Source: Pelagibius sp. CAU 1746
GTDB lineage: Bacteria > Pseudomonadota > Alphaproteobacteria > Kiloniellales > Kiloniellaceae
DNA: 64,000 nt
Direction: 5' to 3'
NCBI RefSeq assembly: GCF_039839785.1
Contig: NZ_JBDOQT010000001.1
Location: forward strand, 3,472,001-3,536,000
Shown here: piece by piece, positions 17,447-26,346 of the stretch
Position numbering within the stretch: the stretch's first letter is position 1
Layout of the letters: each line of letters opens with the position of its first letter
Program-made: the position numbers and the translations under genes
The notes under the pieces: model-generated
The model's input: the letters and a program-made list of their open reading frames with translations, nothing else
Databases searched by the model: none
What the model was told of the DNA's origin: nothing

Positions 17447-17824
17447 GTGCAGGACAGTACGACGGATCTACAGATGGCCGACCTAACTTCCAATGCCGCC
17501 GCCATGGACATCGACATTCTGATGGATCAGGCGCGCAAGGCCGGCGACCTGTTGAAGGCGCTGTCCCACGAGAGCCGCCTCCTGATCCTCTGCATTCTGG
17601 TCAACGGCGAACGGTCGGTTTCCGAACTCGAGGAAATCATGAACATGCCGCAGGCGGCCGTATCGCAGCAGCTTGCCCGCCTGCGTTTCGACCGGCTGGT
17701 GACCACGCGCCGCGAAGGGCGCATGGTCTACTACTCGATCGCCGACGACGAAGTCGCGCGCCTTGTGGAACTCATCTACGAGTTCTTCTGCAAGCCCGCG
17801 CGGGAACAAGGCCGCGATAGGTAA
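17447..17824 (+). CDS. soxR: SoxR, ArsR-family repressor of sox genes
   Basis: 125 residues if the GTG at 17447 is used; an ATG at 17474 would give 116. A winged-helix ArsR domain is visible: LLKALSHESRLLILCILVNG, SVSELEEIMNMPQAAVSQQL, LVTTRREGRMVYYSIAD. Only one cysteine in the recognition/dimer part (LILCIL) and one near the C-terminus (EFFCKP); SoxR-type proteins sense persulfide through a Cys pair. Context within sox genes makes SoxR the best assignment. Confidence 0.88.
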   Translation: MQDSTTDLQMADLTSNAAAMDIDILMDQARKAGDLLKALSHESRLLILCILVNGERSVSELEEIMNMPQAAVSQQLARLRFDRLVTTRREGRMVYYSIADDEVARLVELIYEFFCKPAREQGRDR

Positions 17825-17868
17825 GCGGCCCCGCGCCAGCCCCGAAGCGGCGGCCGGCGTCAACGAAA

Positions 17869-17900
17869 GGCCCCGCCGCCGCGCGGCGCGCGGCAGGGCC
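17869..17900. terminator. GC hairpin between soxR and soxT
   Basis: GGCCCCGCCG (17869-17878) pairs with CGGCAGGGCC (17891-17900) with one mismatch around a GC-rich loop; no T-run follows. A possible partial terminator or mRNA stabiliser ahead of soxT. Confidence 0.3.
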
Positions 17901-17920
17901 GGAACCGATGGGAGGAGTCG

Positions 17921-19009
17921 ATGCAGGACGTCGGCTGGCTGTTACCAATTGCCGGAGGTCTGGCCGGAATCGTCATCGGTGCCGCCGCCCGGCGCGACCG
18001 CTTCTGCACTTTGGCGGCGCTGGAGCGCCTCTGGTACGCCAACGACAGCAGCGGCCTCAGGACATGGATCCTGGCGGCGACGGTGGCCCTGATCGCCACC
18101 CAGGCCATGGCACTGACCGGCGTGATCGACCTGACGCAGGCCTTTTACCTCAATCCGAATTTCGGCTGGACCGGCGCCATCCTGGGCGGGCTCGCCTTCG
18201 GCTTCGGCATGGCCCTGGTGGGCACCTGCGGTTTCGGCGCGCTGGTGCGCCTGGGCGGCGGCAGTCTGAGGTCCCTCGTGGTGCTGCTGGTGCTGGGGCT
18301 GTCGGCCCTTGCCGCGCAGCGTGGCCTCATCGCCCAGGGCCGCGTCGAGATCGTCGACAACCTGGCCGCCGACCTCAGCTTCGCCGGCGACCAGTCGCTG
18401 GGCAGTATCTTCTCCGCGCTGCTGGGCTTCGACGCGCGCCTAGTGGTGGCCCTCGCCGCCGCTGCCCTGCTGCTCACTTGGATATTTTCCTCGGCCAACT
18501 ACCGCCGGCGCCGCGGCAACATCGTCACCGGCTGCATCATCGGCCTGGGCATCGCCTTCGGCTGGCTGGCCACCACTTGGGCGGCCCAGCGCGCCTTCGA
18601 GCCGATACAGATCGAGGCCGGCTCCTTCGTCGTGCCCGTGGGCGACACCCTCATCCAGTTCATCGCCTTCACCGGCGTGCTCCCGGACTACGGCGTCGGC
18701 CTGGTCATCGGCGTCGGCCTGGGCGCTGCGCTGGTGGCTTGGCGGAAGCACGACGTGCGCTGGGAGGCCTGCGACGACGCGCGCGAGCTGGGCCGTCACA
18801 TCGTCGGCGCCTTCCTGATGGGCACCGGCGGCGTCTTCGCCATGGGCTGCACCATCGGTCAGGGCGTGACGGCCGCCTCCACCTTGGCCGTCTCCGCTCC
18901 GGTCGTGATGCTTTCCATCGCCGCCGGCGCGCGCCTCGGCCTCGCCTATCTGCTGGAAGGCTCGGTCTGGAGCGTCTTCCGCATTACGCATCGCGAATCT
19001 GCGGAGTAG
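17921..19009 (+). CDS. soxT: SoxT-like YeeE/YedE-family sulfur-compound transporter
   Basis: 362 residues, about ten membrane segments. Conserved YeeE/YedE cysteines are in RRDRFCTLAAL, LVGTCGFGALVR and AMGCTIGQGVTA. Structural work on the family shows these cysteines handling thiosulfate or persulfide sulfur through the membrane. Next to soxR it corresponds to SoxT, proposed to import a sulfur signal or substrate. A GGGAGGAG ribosome-binding site overlaps the ATG region. Confidence 0.88.
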   Translation: MQDVGWLLPIAGGLAGIVIGAAARRDRFCTLAALERLWYANDSSGLRTWILAATVALIATQAMALTGVIDLTQAFYLNPNFGWTGAILGGLAFGFGMALVGTCGFGALVRLGGGSLRSLVVLLVLGLSALAAQRGLIAQGRVEIVDNLAADLSFAGDQSLGSIFSALLGFDARLVVALAAAALLLTWIFSSANYRRRRGNIVTGCIIGLGIAFGWLATTWAAQRAFEPIQIEAGSFVVPVGDTLIQFIAFTGVLPDYGVGLVIGVGLGAALVAWRKHDVRWEACDDARELGRHIVGAFLMGTGGVFAMGCTIGQGVTAASTLAVSAPVVMLSIAAGARLGLAYLLEGSVWSVFRITHRESAE

Positions 19010-19123
19010 TCCCGCGCAGCGGTCTTCATGGGTACCGGGCCGCGCTGGGGCGGCCTGCGGAGAGGGATCACCGGAGCAAGAAGCAGGCGGCCGGACTGCC
19101 GCCCCAGCGAAAAGGGAGGAACA

Positions 19124-19648
19124 ATGACCGTGAAAAGCATCCGACGACTGGCCGTATCCGGAACGCTCGCCTTCGGCGTCCTCACCGGCGGCGGTCTCGC
19201 CGCCAAGGCCCAGGACGAAGCCCTGGTCTCCTTCTCGGTGATGAAGCCCGAGATCGCCGTGAAGCTGGCCCAGGCCGCCATGGAAAGCTGCCGCGGCAAG
19301 GGCGCCCAGGTCGCCGTCGCCGTGGTCGACCGCTTCGGCAATTTGCAGATGATGCTGCGCGACCGCTTCGCCGGGGCGCACACACCGGAGACGGCGCGCC
19401 GCAAGGCCTGGACCGCCGTCAGCTTCCGCAACGATACCCTGGCGCTCAGCGAAGTCGCCAAGCCCGGCGCCGAGGCCTACGGCGCCAACTTCATCACCGA
19501 GGCGCTGATGCTGGGCGGCGGCGTCCCGGTCGAAGCCGCCGGCAGCATCGTCGGCGGCGTCGGCGTCTCCGGCGCGCCCGGCGGCGACATGGATGACGCC
19601 TGCGCCCGCGCCGGCATCGAGGCCGTGGCCGCCGACCTGGCGTTCTAG
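19124..19648 (+). CDS. Secreted GlcG/HbpS-family heme-binding-type protein
   Basis: 174 residues from the ATG at 19124, with AAGGGAGGA directly upstream. The signal peptide ends near AAKAQDE. The HbpS fold is visible as AVKLAQAAMESCRGKGAQVAVAV (split here: AQAAMESC, VAVAVVDRFGNLQMMLRDRF), ETARRKAWTA and the glycine-rich end VGGVGVSGAPGGDMDDACA. It follows the sox cluster and may act as a redox/heme accessory protein, but family functions vary. Confidence 0.82.
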   Translation: MTVKSIRRLAVSGTLAFGVLTGGGLAAKAQDEALVSFSVMKPEIAVKLAQAAMESCRGKGAQVAVAVVDRFGNLQMMLRDRFAGAHTPETARRKAWTAVSFRNDTLALSEVAKPGAEAYGANFITEALMLGGGVPVEAAGSIVGGVGVSGAPGGDMDDACARAGIEAVAADLAF

Positions 19649-19715
19649 TCCGGAAGGTCTCGATGATCGAGGGTGCGTGGCAAAGCGGCCCGCGCCCTCA
19701 ATCCCTATGGCCGCC

Positions 19716-20492
19716 TCAACTCTTCTTCCCGCCACGCCCCGGCGATCCCTTGCCGGGCGCGCCGCGCTTGCGGACGGACGGCTTCGAACCGGACGCACGT
19801 TTGCGCCGCGGCGCCGGTTTCGGCGCCGCCGGCGCAGCCTCGGCGCGCGGACCGTAACTCTTGAACTTCTCCACCACCGCCGCGATTTCCTCCTCGGGCA
19901 GGACAACCGGTTTGCCAAGGCTGCGCGCGAGGACGTATTGCCGCGCCAGCGTCTCCACCTCGCCGGCCAGCCAGAGCGCCCGCTGGAGTCCGGGGCCCGT
20001 GGCGATGACGCCATGATTGGCGAGCAGGCAAGCGCCGCGTCCCTCCAGCGCCTGCAGAGCGTTTCTTGACAGCTCCTTCGTGCCGTAGGTGGCGTAGGGC
20101 GCAACGCGGATCGTCGGCCCGCCGGCGGCCGCGATCATGTAGTGGACCGCCGGAATCTCGAACCCGCAGATGGCCATGGCTGTGGCATAGGTGCTGTGGG
20201 TGTGGACGATGGCGCCGACCTCCGGCCGCGCGGCCATGATGTCGAGATGGAAGCGCCACTCCGAGGAGGGAGCCAGCTTGCCCTCGTAGGCACCGTAGTC
20301 GTCGTCCAGCGGCATGGCGACGATGTCCGCCGGCTTCAAGGCCTCGTAAGGGATGCCCGAAGGGGTGATCAGCATGGTCTTGCCGTGGCGCGCCGAGACA
20401 TTGCCCGACGTGCCTTGGTTGATCCCCTGATGGTTCATCGCCAGGCAGGTTTGGATAATCTCCTGGCGCAGATTCTGTTCTTCTCTGGTCAT
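19716..20492 (-). CDS. Class II aldolase/adducin family protein (L-fuculose-phosphate aldolase-like) with a basic tail
   Basis: 258 residues. The zinc-aldolase core is clear: QGTSGNVSARHG (phosphate loop), ITPSGIPYEALKPADIV, the metal ligands VHTHSTYATAMA and LLANHGVIATGPG, and catalytic Glu in PSSEWRFHLDI. The normal fold ends near residue 215. A 40-residue tail rich in Lys, Arg, Pro and Gly (KPAPRRKRASGSKPSVRKRG) follows and is unusual for the family. Stands alone on the minus strand. Confidence 0.87.
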   Translation of the reverse strand: MTREEQNLRQEIIQTCLAMNHQGINQGTSGNVSARHGKTMLITPSGIPYEALKPADIVAMPLDDDYGAYEGKLAPSSEWRFHLDIMAARPEVGAIVHTHSTYATAMAICGFEIPAVHYMIAAAGGPTIRVAPYATYGTKELSRNALQALEGRGACLLANHGVIATGPGLQRALWLAGEVETLARQYVLARSLGKPVVLPEEEIAAVVEKFKSYGPRAEAAPAAPKPAPRRKRASGSKPSVRKRGAPGKGSPGRGGKKS

Positions 20493-20890
20493 GCCCCTTT
20501 TCTCTCGCCCCCCGGCGCGGCGGCACTATGCGGCCCGATGGCAGCCTTGTCGAGAGGGCGCCGGTCCACCCCTGCACGCCCAAGGCAGGGCGCACCAGAA
20601 GATGGAAACCAGGGACGCCACCCCATTTCAACGGCAAGGCCACCTTGGAGGACCTGCCACACCGGCCCGCAAGACAACGAACTAATCCATTGTTTTATAT
20701 CACCCTTATCACGTAGTCATCTAGACTAGCCCGAGATCGTCCGCGACTTCGGACAAAGAGACAACACGCATAAGGGGAACTGTTCCGAATTTCGGGGGCC
20801 GTTCTCCCCTCGTAACAATGGGGCACGACGTCACCAGACTTCAAATGTGAAAGGGGTCTCCCACTTTACACCTGTGATCTGGATCAGCGA
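20493..20890. other. Intergenic region, mostly unassigned
   Basis: 398 bases between divergent genes. It has an AT-rich patch near 20690-20715 and the GGGAACTGTTCC element at 20775-20786; no gene is supported. It probably contains both promoters. Confidence 0.5.
20775..20786. promoter_or_regulatory. GGGAACTGTTCC element, copy 1
   Basis: GGGAACTGTTCC contains the near-palindrome GGAACTGTTCC. The same 12 bases recur at 21396-21407, upstream of the next gene, and both are followed by a GGGCC-type GC block. Possible regulator site for this gene group. Confidence 0.35.
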
Positions 20891-21376
20891 ATGCCCAGAT
20901 GCTCCGCAAACTGCGGCGACGGCCACGAGTTGTTCGAATGCATTCCTCCCCCGGAAAGCGCGGCTTTCGCACATCTTGTCCGCTTCTGCGAGCAGAATCG
21001 CCCGCTGGTTCTGGCGTCGCTCCCTTTCTTCGCCGCCGAGATGGCGCACAGCAATGGCTTCGCCGATATGCTGCGGCTGATCCGCAAGGCCGGCGGCACC
21101 AAAGTCTACATCTCGCACGACCGCCTGAAGTTCAACTCCCGTTTCAGCCTGAAACTCACCGAGCAGCAGCACGACCGCTTGGTGCTGCACTCGGATTCCA
21201 GCGGCCTGATCGACTTGCCGTCCTCCTGGGGAATCTTCGTTTCAATCCGCCGCGCGGCGATCATCGCCGCACTGAAGAGCCGCCATCCACGCGGCGAGAT
21301 CGTCCGCCGTTTCGGTGTTACCGACCGCTATCTGCGCAAGCTCTCCCACGGTCTGAACCAAGGCGCAGGCCCCTGA
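20891..21376 (+). CDS. Mor-like DNA-binding protein (putative)
   Basis: 161 residues from the ATG at 20891; start uncertain because no ribosome-binding site is visible. The second half resembles the Mor transcription-activator layout: an RKAGGTKVYISHDRL strand region, then a C-terminal helix-turn-helix RRAAIIAALKSRHPRGEIVRRFGVTDRYLRKLS (seen as RRAAIIAALKSRHPRGEIV and RFGVTDRYLRKL). There are no phage genes nearby. It may control the following unknown gene, since the same 12-bp element precedes both. Confidence 0.5.
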   Translation: MPRCSANCGDGHELFECIPPPESAAFAHLVRFCEQNRPLVLASLPFFAAEMAHSNGFADMLRLIRKAGGTKVYISHDRLKFNSRFSLKLTEQQHDRLVLHSDSSGLIDLPSSWGIFVSIRRAAIIAALKSRHPRGEIVRRFGVTDRYLRKLSHGLNQGAGP

Positions 21377-21395
21377 CGCGGCACGCCGGCGGCAA

Positions 21396-21407
21396 GGGAA
21401 CTGTTCC
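21396..21407. promoter_or_regulatory. GGGAACTGTTCC element, copy 2
   Basis: Identical 12-mer to 20775-20786, located 96 bases before the 215-residue unknown gene. Confidence 0.35.
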
Positions 21408-21502
21408 AAGGGCCGGCGGACCGTCCCGCCTCTAGCCTCGATTGCATTCAGAACCTCCGCTCGCCGGCAGGTGCAACCCATAATGCAAGAGAGGAACATC
21501 CG

Positions 21503-22150
21503 ATGGCCAACGACGTCAGCATCTCCGTCTTCAACAAGACGGCCAACCGCGACCTCTTCATCACCATCTTCCAAAAGCCCCAGACGGCCAATCCCAACGT
21601 GATCTACACGTCCCTCTTCCCGGTGGCCTGGGAGGTGCTGGCTCTTGGCCCCAACCAGACCGCGGATCCGGTCGTCTATCCGGTGCAACTGCAGCTCCAG
21701 GTGACGGAGCACAACTCCGCCATCAACGCGATCCGGCGCAAGACACTGCAGGACGTCGACGAAGGCCAAGTGTGGTCGTTCAAACGCCCGGGCGTCTTCT
21801 CCGAGCTGACCCAGAGCGGCAAGGCCAAGGGCGTCGATGGCGTGGTCGTCTGCCAGAACAATTCCACGGAGTTCATCGACGTCGGCATCGCCAAGAACGG
21901 AAGCATGCTGACGGTGCAGGAAGATCTCGCCGAAGGCGAGCAGGCGGATTTTCAGCTCACACCGAAGCTCTATTTCCTCGCTCTCAGCAACCTGCAGAAA
22001 GGCGACATCATCCGCTCCGACCAGGTAACCCAGGGCGCCTTCGAAGTCGACTTGACCAACCTGCAGAGCATCGACGTCACCGTCACCACGTCGAATGTCG
22101 CCTCCGGCAAGCTGGCCTGGGCCACCAGCAACGCCGTCGCGGCCTCCTAA
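21503..22150 (+). CDS. Hypothetical protein, beta-rich
   Basis: 215 residues, no signal peptide or membrane segment. The sequence alternates hydrophobic and polar residues (VSISVFNKTANRDLFITIFQ, PVQLQLQVTEHN), indicating a beta-sandwich; the second half is also beta-rich (VTVTTSNVASGKLAWATS). A ribosome-binding site AAGAGAGGAA lies before the ATG. I do not recognise the family. Followed by a hairpin and a secreted endonuclease. Confidence 0.75.
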   Translation: MANDVSISVFNKTANRDLFITIFQKPQTANPNVIYTSLFPVAWEVLALGPNQTADPVVYPVQLQLQVTEHNSAINAIRRKTLQDVDEGQVWSFKRPGVFSELTQSGKAKGVDGVVVCQNNSTEFIDVGIAKNGSMLTVQEDLAEGEQADFQLTPKLYFLALSNLQKGDIIRSDQVTQGAFEVDLTNLQSIDVTVTTSNVASGKLAWATSNAVAAS

Positions 22151-22170
22151 CCCCACAGCGCGGCCGCGAA

Positions 22171-22204
22171 GCTCCCCCTCCTCACCTCCCCTGGGAGGGG
22201 GAGC
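22171..22204. terminator. 11-bp perfect hairpin
   Basis: Arms GCTCCCCCTCC (22171-22181) and GGAGGGGGAGC (22194-22204), between the unknown gene and the nuclease gene; no T-run. Terminator or processing site. Confidence 0.4.
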
Positions 22205-22234
22205 GCCCGCCCCTCCAAGAAAAGGAGAAATGAC

Positions 22235-23047
22235 ATGAAACGCACTCTGTGCCGCCTTGCCGGCCCCCTCACGCTCTCTTCCCTCCTGGCCTGCAGCACG
22301 ACGGTCCAGGCCGACTGCACCGATCTCGAGAGCTACTACGAGGCCGCCTCCGCCGCGGAGAGCAGCGAGGAACTGCGGAGCAGCCTGCACGGCATCATCT
22401 CCGCCAACTATGTGCGAATTCCCTACGACCAACTCTGGGACAAGTTCGTCGAAACCGACACCGCCTTCAGCGATGACGACCCGCCTGTCGCGGAGGTCCG
22501 GCTCATCTATACGCAACGTAAGGCCTCTGAGTCGGCCAAACTCTCCGGTAAAATTCCCGAAGCGGGAGATTGGAACCGCGAGCATACCTGGCCGCAGTCG
22601 CGCGGCCTGGGGGTGAAATCAACGCCCCAATATTCCGATCTCAACCACATCCGCCCCGCCGACTACAAAGCCAACAGCGCGCGCGGCAACAAGAACTTCG
22701 GGCCGGCCTCCAACGCCGTGAATGGATCTGCCGGCGTTCCCGCGGGCAAGGAGAGCAGCAATACCTTCGAGCCCAAGGACCAGGTCAAAGGCGATGTGGC
22801 GCGGATGCTGTTCTACATGGAAGTGCGCTACCCGCATTTGAGGCTGATCAAGGGGGACGCCCCCGAAGGCAGCAAGAAGCCCGAAATGGGCCAGCTCTGC
22901 ACCCTGCTGAAATGGCACGAAGCCGATGCCGTTTCAGACGCCGAGGCCCTGCGCAACGTCGCCGTCTGCGGCTTGCAGAAGAACCGCAATCCCTTCATCG
23001 ACCACCCGGAATGGGTTTCCGTGATCTGGGGCGCTTCCTGCTCCTGA
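22235..23047 (+). CDS. Secreted endonuclease I (EndA/NucM family)
   Basis: 270 residues with a signal peptide; a LLACST lipobox-like sequence near residue 20 could make it a lipoprotein. The nuclease core is DWNREHTWPQSRG (near 110-122; catalytic His and Mg ligands) and DLNHIRPADYKANSARGNKNFG (split: DLNHIRPADYKANS, RGNKNFG), the beta-beta-alpha metal motif of EndA/Vvn nucleases. Several cysteines suit an exported enzyme. AAGGAG precedes the ATG. It degrades extracellular DNA/RNA non-specifically in characterised members. Confidence 0.9.
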   Translation: MKRTLCRLAGPLTLSSLLACSTTVQADCTDLESYYEAASAAESSEELRSSLHGIISANYVRIPYDQLWDKFVETDTAFSDDDPPVAEVRLIYTQRKASESAKLSGKIPEAGDWNREHTWPQSRGLGVKSTPQYSDLNHIRPADYKANSARGNKNFGPASNAVNGSAGVPAGKESSNTFEPKDQVKGDVARMLFYMEVRYPHLRLIKGDAPEGSKKPEMGQLCTLLKWHEADAVSDAEALRNVAVCGLQKNRNPFIDHPEWVSVIWGASCS

Positions 23048-23061
23048 ACCGATCACCCAGC

Positions 23062-23087
23062 GCCCCTCCGGCCCCCGCCGGAGGGGC
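23062..23087. terminator. Probable bidirectional terminator hairpin
   Basis: Perfect 11-bp stem GCCCCTCCGGC (23062-23072) / GCCGGAGGGGC (23077-23087) with a 4-base loop, between two converging genes. Confidence 0.55.
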
Positions 23088-23113
23088 CTGCCCGGCCGGC
23101 ACGGAGTAGATCT

Positions 23114-23500
23114 TCAGTCGCGCTCGGAGCCTGGCGCCCGGGTAGCCCAGATGATGCTGAGCAGCAACCCCTTGGCCCTGGGCAATACAGCGAGAACCAG
23201 GGCCAGCGCGGCCAGCGGCCAGACGGTCATGGCAACCCAGTCCGGCCAGGCGGTGTAGCGCTCGACCGTGAACATCACCGGCACGACGATGTGCCCCACC
23301 ACCAGAATGGTCAGCCAGGGTGCCGCGTCGTCGGAGCGGATGTGCCCGAGTTCCTCCCGGCAGGCCGGGCAGCTCTCAACCTGCTTGAGGTAGCTCGCGA
23401 AAAGGTTCGCCGCCCCGCAGGACGGACAGAGGCCGCGCAGCCCCCGCCACATGGCGGTGGCGAGCGGTGGTTGGGACAGGCCGTCCTTCTCTTCAATCAT
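23114..23500 (-). CDS. DUF983 family membrane protein
   Basis: 128 residues from the ATG at 23500. A CPSCG...CPACR zinc-ribbon pair near the N-terminus (GLCPSCGAANLFASYLK, VESCPACREELGHIRSDDAAPWLTI broken here for length) and two membrane segments are the DUF983 signature. The frame is open upstream but the family begins here. These proteins often sit near cytochrome oxidase genes; function unknown. Confidence 0.85.
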   Translation of the reverse strand: MIEEKDGLSQPPLATAMWRGLRGLCPSCGAANLFASYLKQVESCPACREELGHIRSDDAAPWLTILVVGHIVVPVMFTVERYTAWPDWVAMTVWPLAALALVLAVLPRAKGLLLSIIWATRAPGSERD

Positions 23501-24132
23501 AAAGCTTCGCGGTAATCCTGCGGGAATGGTTGGCGCAGTCTGCCGTCTTTCGCCCGCCGTCGCCAGGCGCAATAGGTCGCAGCGGCGACGGCCTCGAAGG
23601 AGCGAGGATACGGGCGACCGGAGACCCGAGGGGGAACCGCTCCGACGACGACGCGGCAGACCAGGCCGGCGAGACCTCACCGTTCATAGCGTTGCACTTG
23701 ATGCAACAGACGGCCCGATGCACTCCCGCTGCCGGTTTATTCTCCTTGCGCAGGCGGAAAACGACAGGCTTCCGGCCTGGATGTAGGAACTGTCCCATCA
23801 TGGGGAGAGCACGTCCAGCGGGTCCGCACCCAGCGGCCACTTAGACCTGCCTGCTCCTCAACGACAAGGGTTCCTTGGAACACGTCCTCCCCTCCAACGA
23901 GATCAGGGCTCAAGAAGTCTCGAGTCGTCATCGCGCCGTCCAGTGCGGGTGCACTGTTGGACCATTGCGCCCAACCGCCTAAGCGCCCCGCCCGCAACAG
24001 CTTTCCCCAATAATCCACAGCAATCTGCGCGTGTACTCTTGAAAAATATGCGCGGCTTGAGACAGCATGTAATCGCGCTTTACGTTTAATCGCTGAGGTT
24101 GTTCCTATCGATAAACTACCAAGACCATCGAA
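23501..24132. other. Non-coding or degraded region before the Rhs/SpvB locus
   Basis: Short open frames here lack family features. GC content falls toward 24.1 kb, marking the left edge of the toxin island. No recombinase site is evident. Confidence 0.45.
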
Positions 24133-26325
24133 TTGATGAACCCTCCGCAGCTCGGCTTCGAGTCACGCATGTGGACAGACGGGAGAGTGCGCTTGCAGCG
24201 GCATTCACGAGCTTTGAGGTTGTGCCGAGTGTCGTCAAAATTTGACTTTATCTCATTGATTCTTAACAGTTTTCTCAAGAATCGAACTTTGCAACGGAAT
24301 GTTGCGGGATTCCCCAAAGCGGCCATCTTTTCTACCTGTACCGGTTCGGCCGTTACGAACTGCAGCCAGCTTAACCGCGCTCATCGTTATGCGCTTCATA
24401 GTTTTATCCGGATATCTCTGAAAGATATTGAGCCTTCTCATCCCGCTGATGGCCTCACCTTACGGTCGAGAACACAATGGGCAACCTGGAGCTTCAGAAA
24501 GCTGGCGACGGCTCTGGCGCTTGGTGTGCTGCTGGCGGCCGGCTCGTTACAGAGCGCCCAAGCGCAGGCCACGGTAGCCGGCGTCACCTCGGGCGCGCTG
24601 TCGGTCGATGAGACGGGCTCGGCCGGTTACACGATCCCCATCGCCGTGCCGCCGGGCATCGCCGGCATGCAGCCAAGCCTCGCGCTGGTCTACCAGAGCC
24701 ACGGCGGCAACGGCACCGCCGGGGTCGGCTGGGGCCTCAGCGCCTCGTCCTCCATCCACCGCTGTTCCCAGACCCTGGCCCAGGACGGCGCCATCCACGG
24801 CGTCGACTTCTCCGCCGACGACCGCTTCTGCCTGGACGGCCAGCGCCTGGTGGCCATCTCCGGCGCCTACGGCGCCAACGGCACCGAGTACCGGACGGAG
24901 ATCGACAGCTTCGCGCGCATCGTCTCCCACGGCACGGCGGGCACGGGCCCGCTCTCCTTCACCGTGGAGACCAAGTCCGGCCGGACCCTGGAGTACGGCA
25001 ACACCGCGGACGCGCGCCTCGGCGTAGCGGCGGCCAGCGAGATCCGCCTGTGGTCGCTGAACAAGGTCAGCGACACGCTCGGCAACGCCATGACCTACCA
25101 CTACGTGGAGGGCGCTGCCGACAGCAGCTACCGCCTCGACCGCATCGAATACACGAGCAACGCCGGCCAGAGCGTGCTGCCGCAGAGCGAGGTGCGCTTC
25201 GTCTACGAGGCCCGCCCGGATGTCCGGACCAGCTACCTCGCCGGCGCAAAGCTGGCCATGACCAAGCGCCTCGCCGCCGTCGAGACCTGGAGCGGCAGCG
25301 GCACCGGCCTCGCCCTCGTTAAGCGCTACAGCCTCACCTACGAGACCAGCCCCGCCACCAGCAGATCGCGCCTCACCGCCATAACCGAGTGCGATGCAAA
25401 CAGCAACTGCCTCCAGCCGGTGAACCTGGGGTGGTTGGGAGAAGTGCCTGACTTCGACACAACCGTCATCGCCAGCGACACTGTGACCAACCTCTGGGGC
25501 CTGAGCAGAAACGATTGGGCGGCCAACACGCGCGAACTCCACATGCTGGACTACAATGGCGACGGCCTCAGCGACATCCTTCTGCAGGGGGTGGATGAAA
25601 ACAGATTCAACTACCTCCTCACCCACAGCGGCCCCGCCCCCGACCTTCTCACCTCGATCACCGACTCCCTCGGCCGCACCTCTACCCTCGACTATGCGCC
25701 GCTGACGGACGCCACCGTCTATGCGAAGGACAGCGACGCAGTCTTCCCGGTGGTCGACATCCAGGCGCCGCTCTATGTGGTGAAGTCTGTCTCCTCCGAC
25801 GACGGGGTCGGCGGGCAGAAGGTCACCTCGTACAGCTACGCCGGCGCCAAGGTGCATGTGCAGGGCCGCGGCTTCCGCGGCTTCCGGCAGATGACCGCCA
25901 CCGACCAGCAGACGGGTATCGTCACCACCACGGACTACAGCCAGGTCTTCCCCACCACCGCCCAGGTGCTGACCTCGGTCAAAACGCTGACCGACGGCAC
26001 CACCATCAAGACCATCGCCAACACCTGGGACCAACTCTCCCTCAACACCGGCAAGACGGTCTGGCCCTACGTCGCGAGTTCCACCTCCAAGGACTACGAG
26101 CCCAACGACGGCGTCGGGAACCTGCCGGTCGTCTCCCGCACCGCCACCGCGGTCTTCGACGTCTACGGCGACCCGACCAATCTCACCACCACCACGACAG
26201 GCGGCGGCGAGACCTTCACCGAGACCACGGTGAACAGCTACCAGAACATCGCCACCCCAACCCGGTGGCTCCCCGGCCTCGTCACCCGCTCCGAGGTCAC
26301 ACGCAGCCGCCCCGGAGGGCCATGA
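24133..26325 (+). CDS. SpvB/TcB-like Rhs-associated protein, short copy
   Basis: Up to 730 residues; the start is uncertain. The second copy begins with a signal peptide, but the corresponding in-frame ATG is missing here and the first 120 residues before KLATALALGVLLAAGSLQS look non-coding, so the 5' end may be damaged. The SpvB domain includes GALSVDETGSAGYTIPIAV and GIAGMQPSLALVYQSHGGNG, then GVGWGLSASSSIHRC. Only one FG-GAP-type repeat is present (MLDYNGDGLSDILLQG), followed by the TcdB middle region (SITDSLGRTSTLDYAPL). The TGA overlaps the next ATG (ATGA). SpvB/TcB parts form the shell that encloses Rhs/TcC toxins. Confidence 0.75.
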   Translation: MMNPPQLGFESRMWTDGRVRLQRHSRALRLCRVSSKFDFISLILNSFLKNRTLQRNVAGFPKAAIFSTCTGSAVTNCSQLNRAHRYALHSFIRISLKDIEPSHPADGLTLRSRTQWATWSFRKLATALALGVLLAAGSLQSAQAQATVAGVTSGALSVDETGSAGYTIPIAVPPGIAGMQPSLALVYQSHGGNGTAGVGWGLSASSSIHRCSQTLAQDGAIHGVDFSADDRFCLDGQRLVAISGAYGANGTEYRTEIDSFARIVSHGTAGTGPLSFTVETKSGRTLEYGNTADARLGVAAASEIRLWSLNKVSDTLGNAMTYHYVEGAADSSYRLDRIEYTSNAGQSVLPQSEVRFVYEARPDVRTSYLAGAKLAMTKRLAAVETWSGSGTGLALVKRYSLTYETSPATSRSRLTAITECDANSNCLQPVNLGWLGEVPDFDTTVIASDTVTNLWGLSRNDWAANTRELHMLDYNGDGLSDILLQGVDENRFNYLLTHSGPAPDLLTSITDSLGRTSTLDYAPLTDATVYAKDSDAVFPVVDIQAPLYVVKSVSSDDGVGGQKVTSYSYAGAKVHVQGRGFRGFRQMTATDQQTGIVTTTDYSQVFPTTAQVLTSVKTLTDGTTIKTIANTWDQLSLNTGKTVWPYVASSTSKDYEPNDGVGNLPVVSRTATAVFDVYGDPTNLTTTTTGGGETFTETTVNSYQNIATPTRWLPGLVTRSEVTRSRPGGP
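24502..25434 (+). repeat. 933-bp direct repeat (5' half of SpvB genes)
   Basis: Nearly identical to 26361-27293 at an offset of 1859 bases; only scattered substitutions. Covers the signal peptide and SpvB domain of both genes. Confidence 0.9.
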
Positions 26326-26346
26326 CGATGAAGCGACGTTCCGACA
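25618..26346 (+). repeat. 729-bp direct repeat (3' part of SpvB genes plus start of the next gene)
   Basis: Nearly identical to 28494-29222 at an offset of 2876 bases. It includes the stop codon and the first codons of the following gene (ATGACGATGAAGCGACG), so the second SpvB gene and the rhs gene begin with the same residues MTMKRRSD. Confidence 0.9.

Noticed and set aside
20891..21376. Prophage remnant, because of the Mor-like protein
   Set aside because: No structural, integrase, lysis or replication genes around it.
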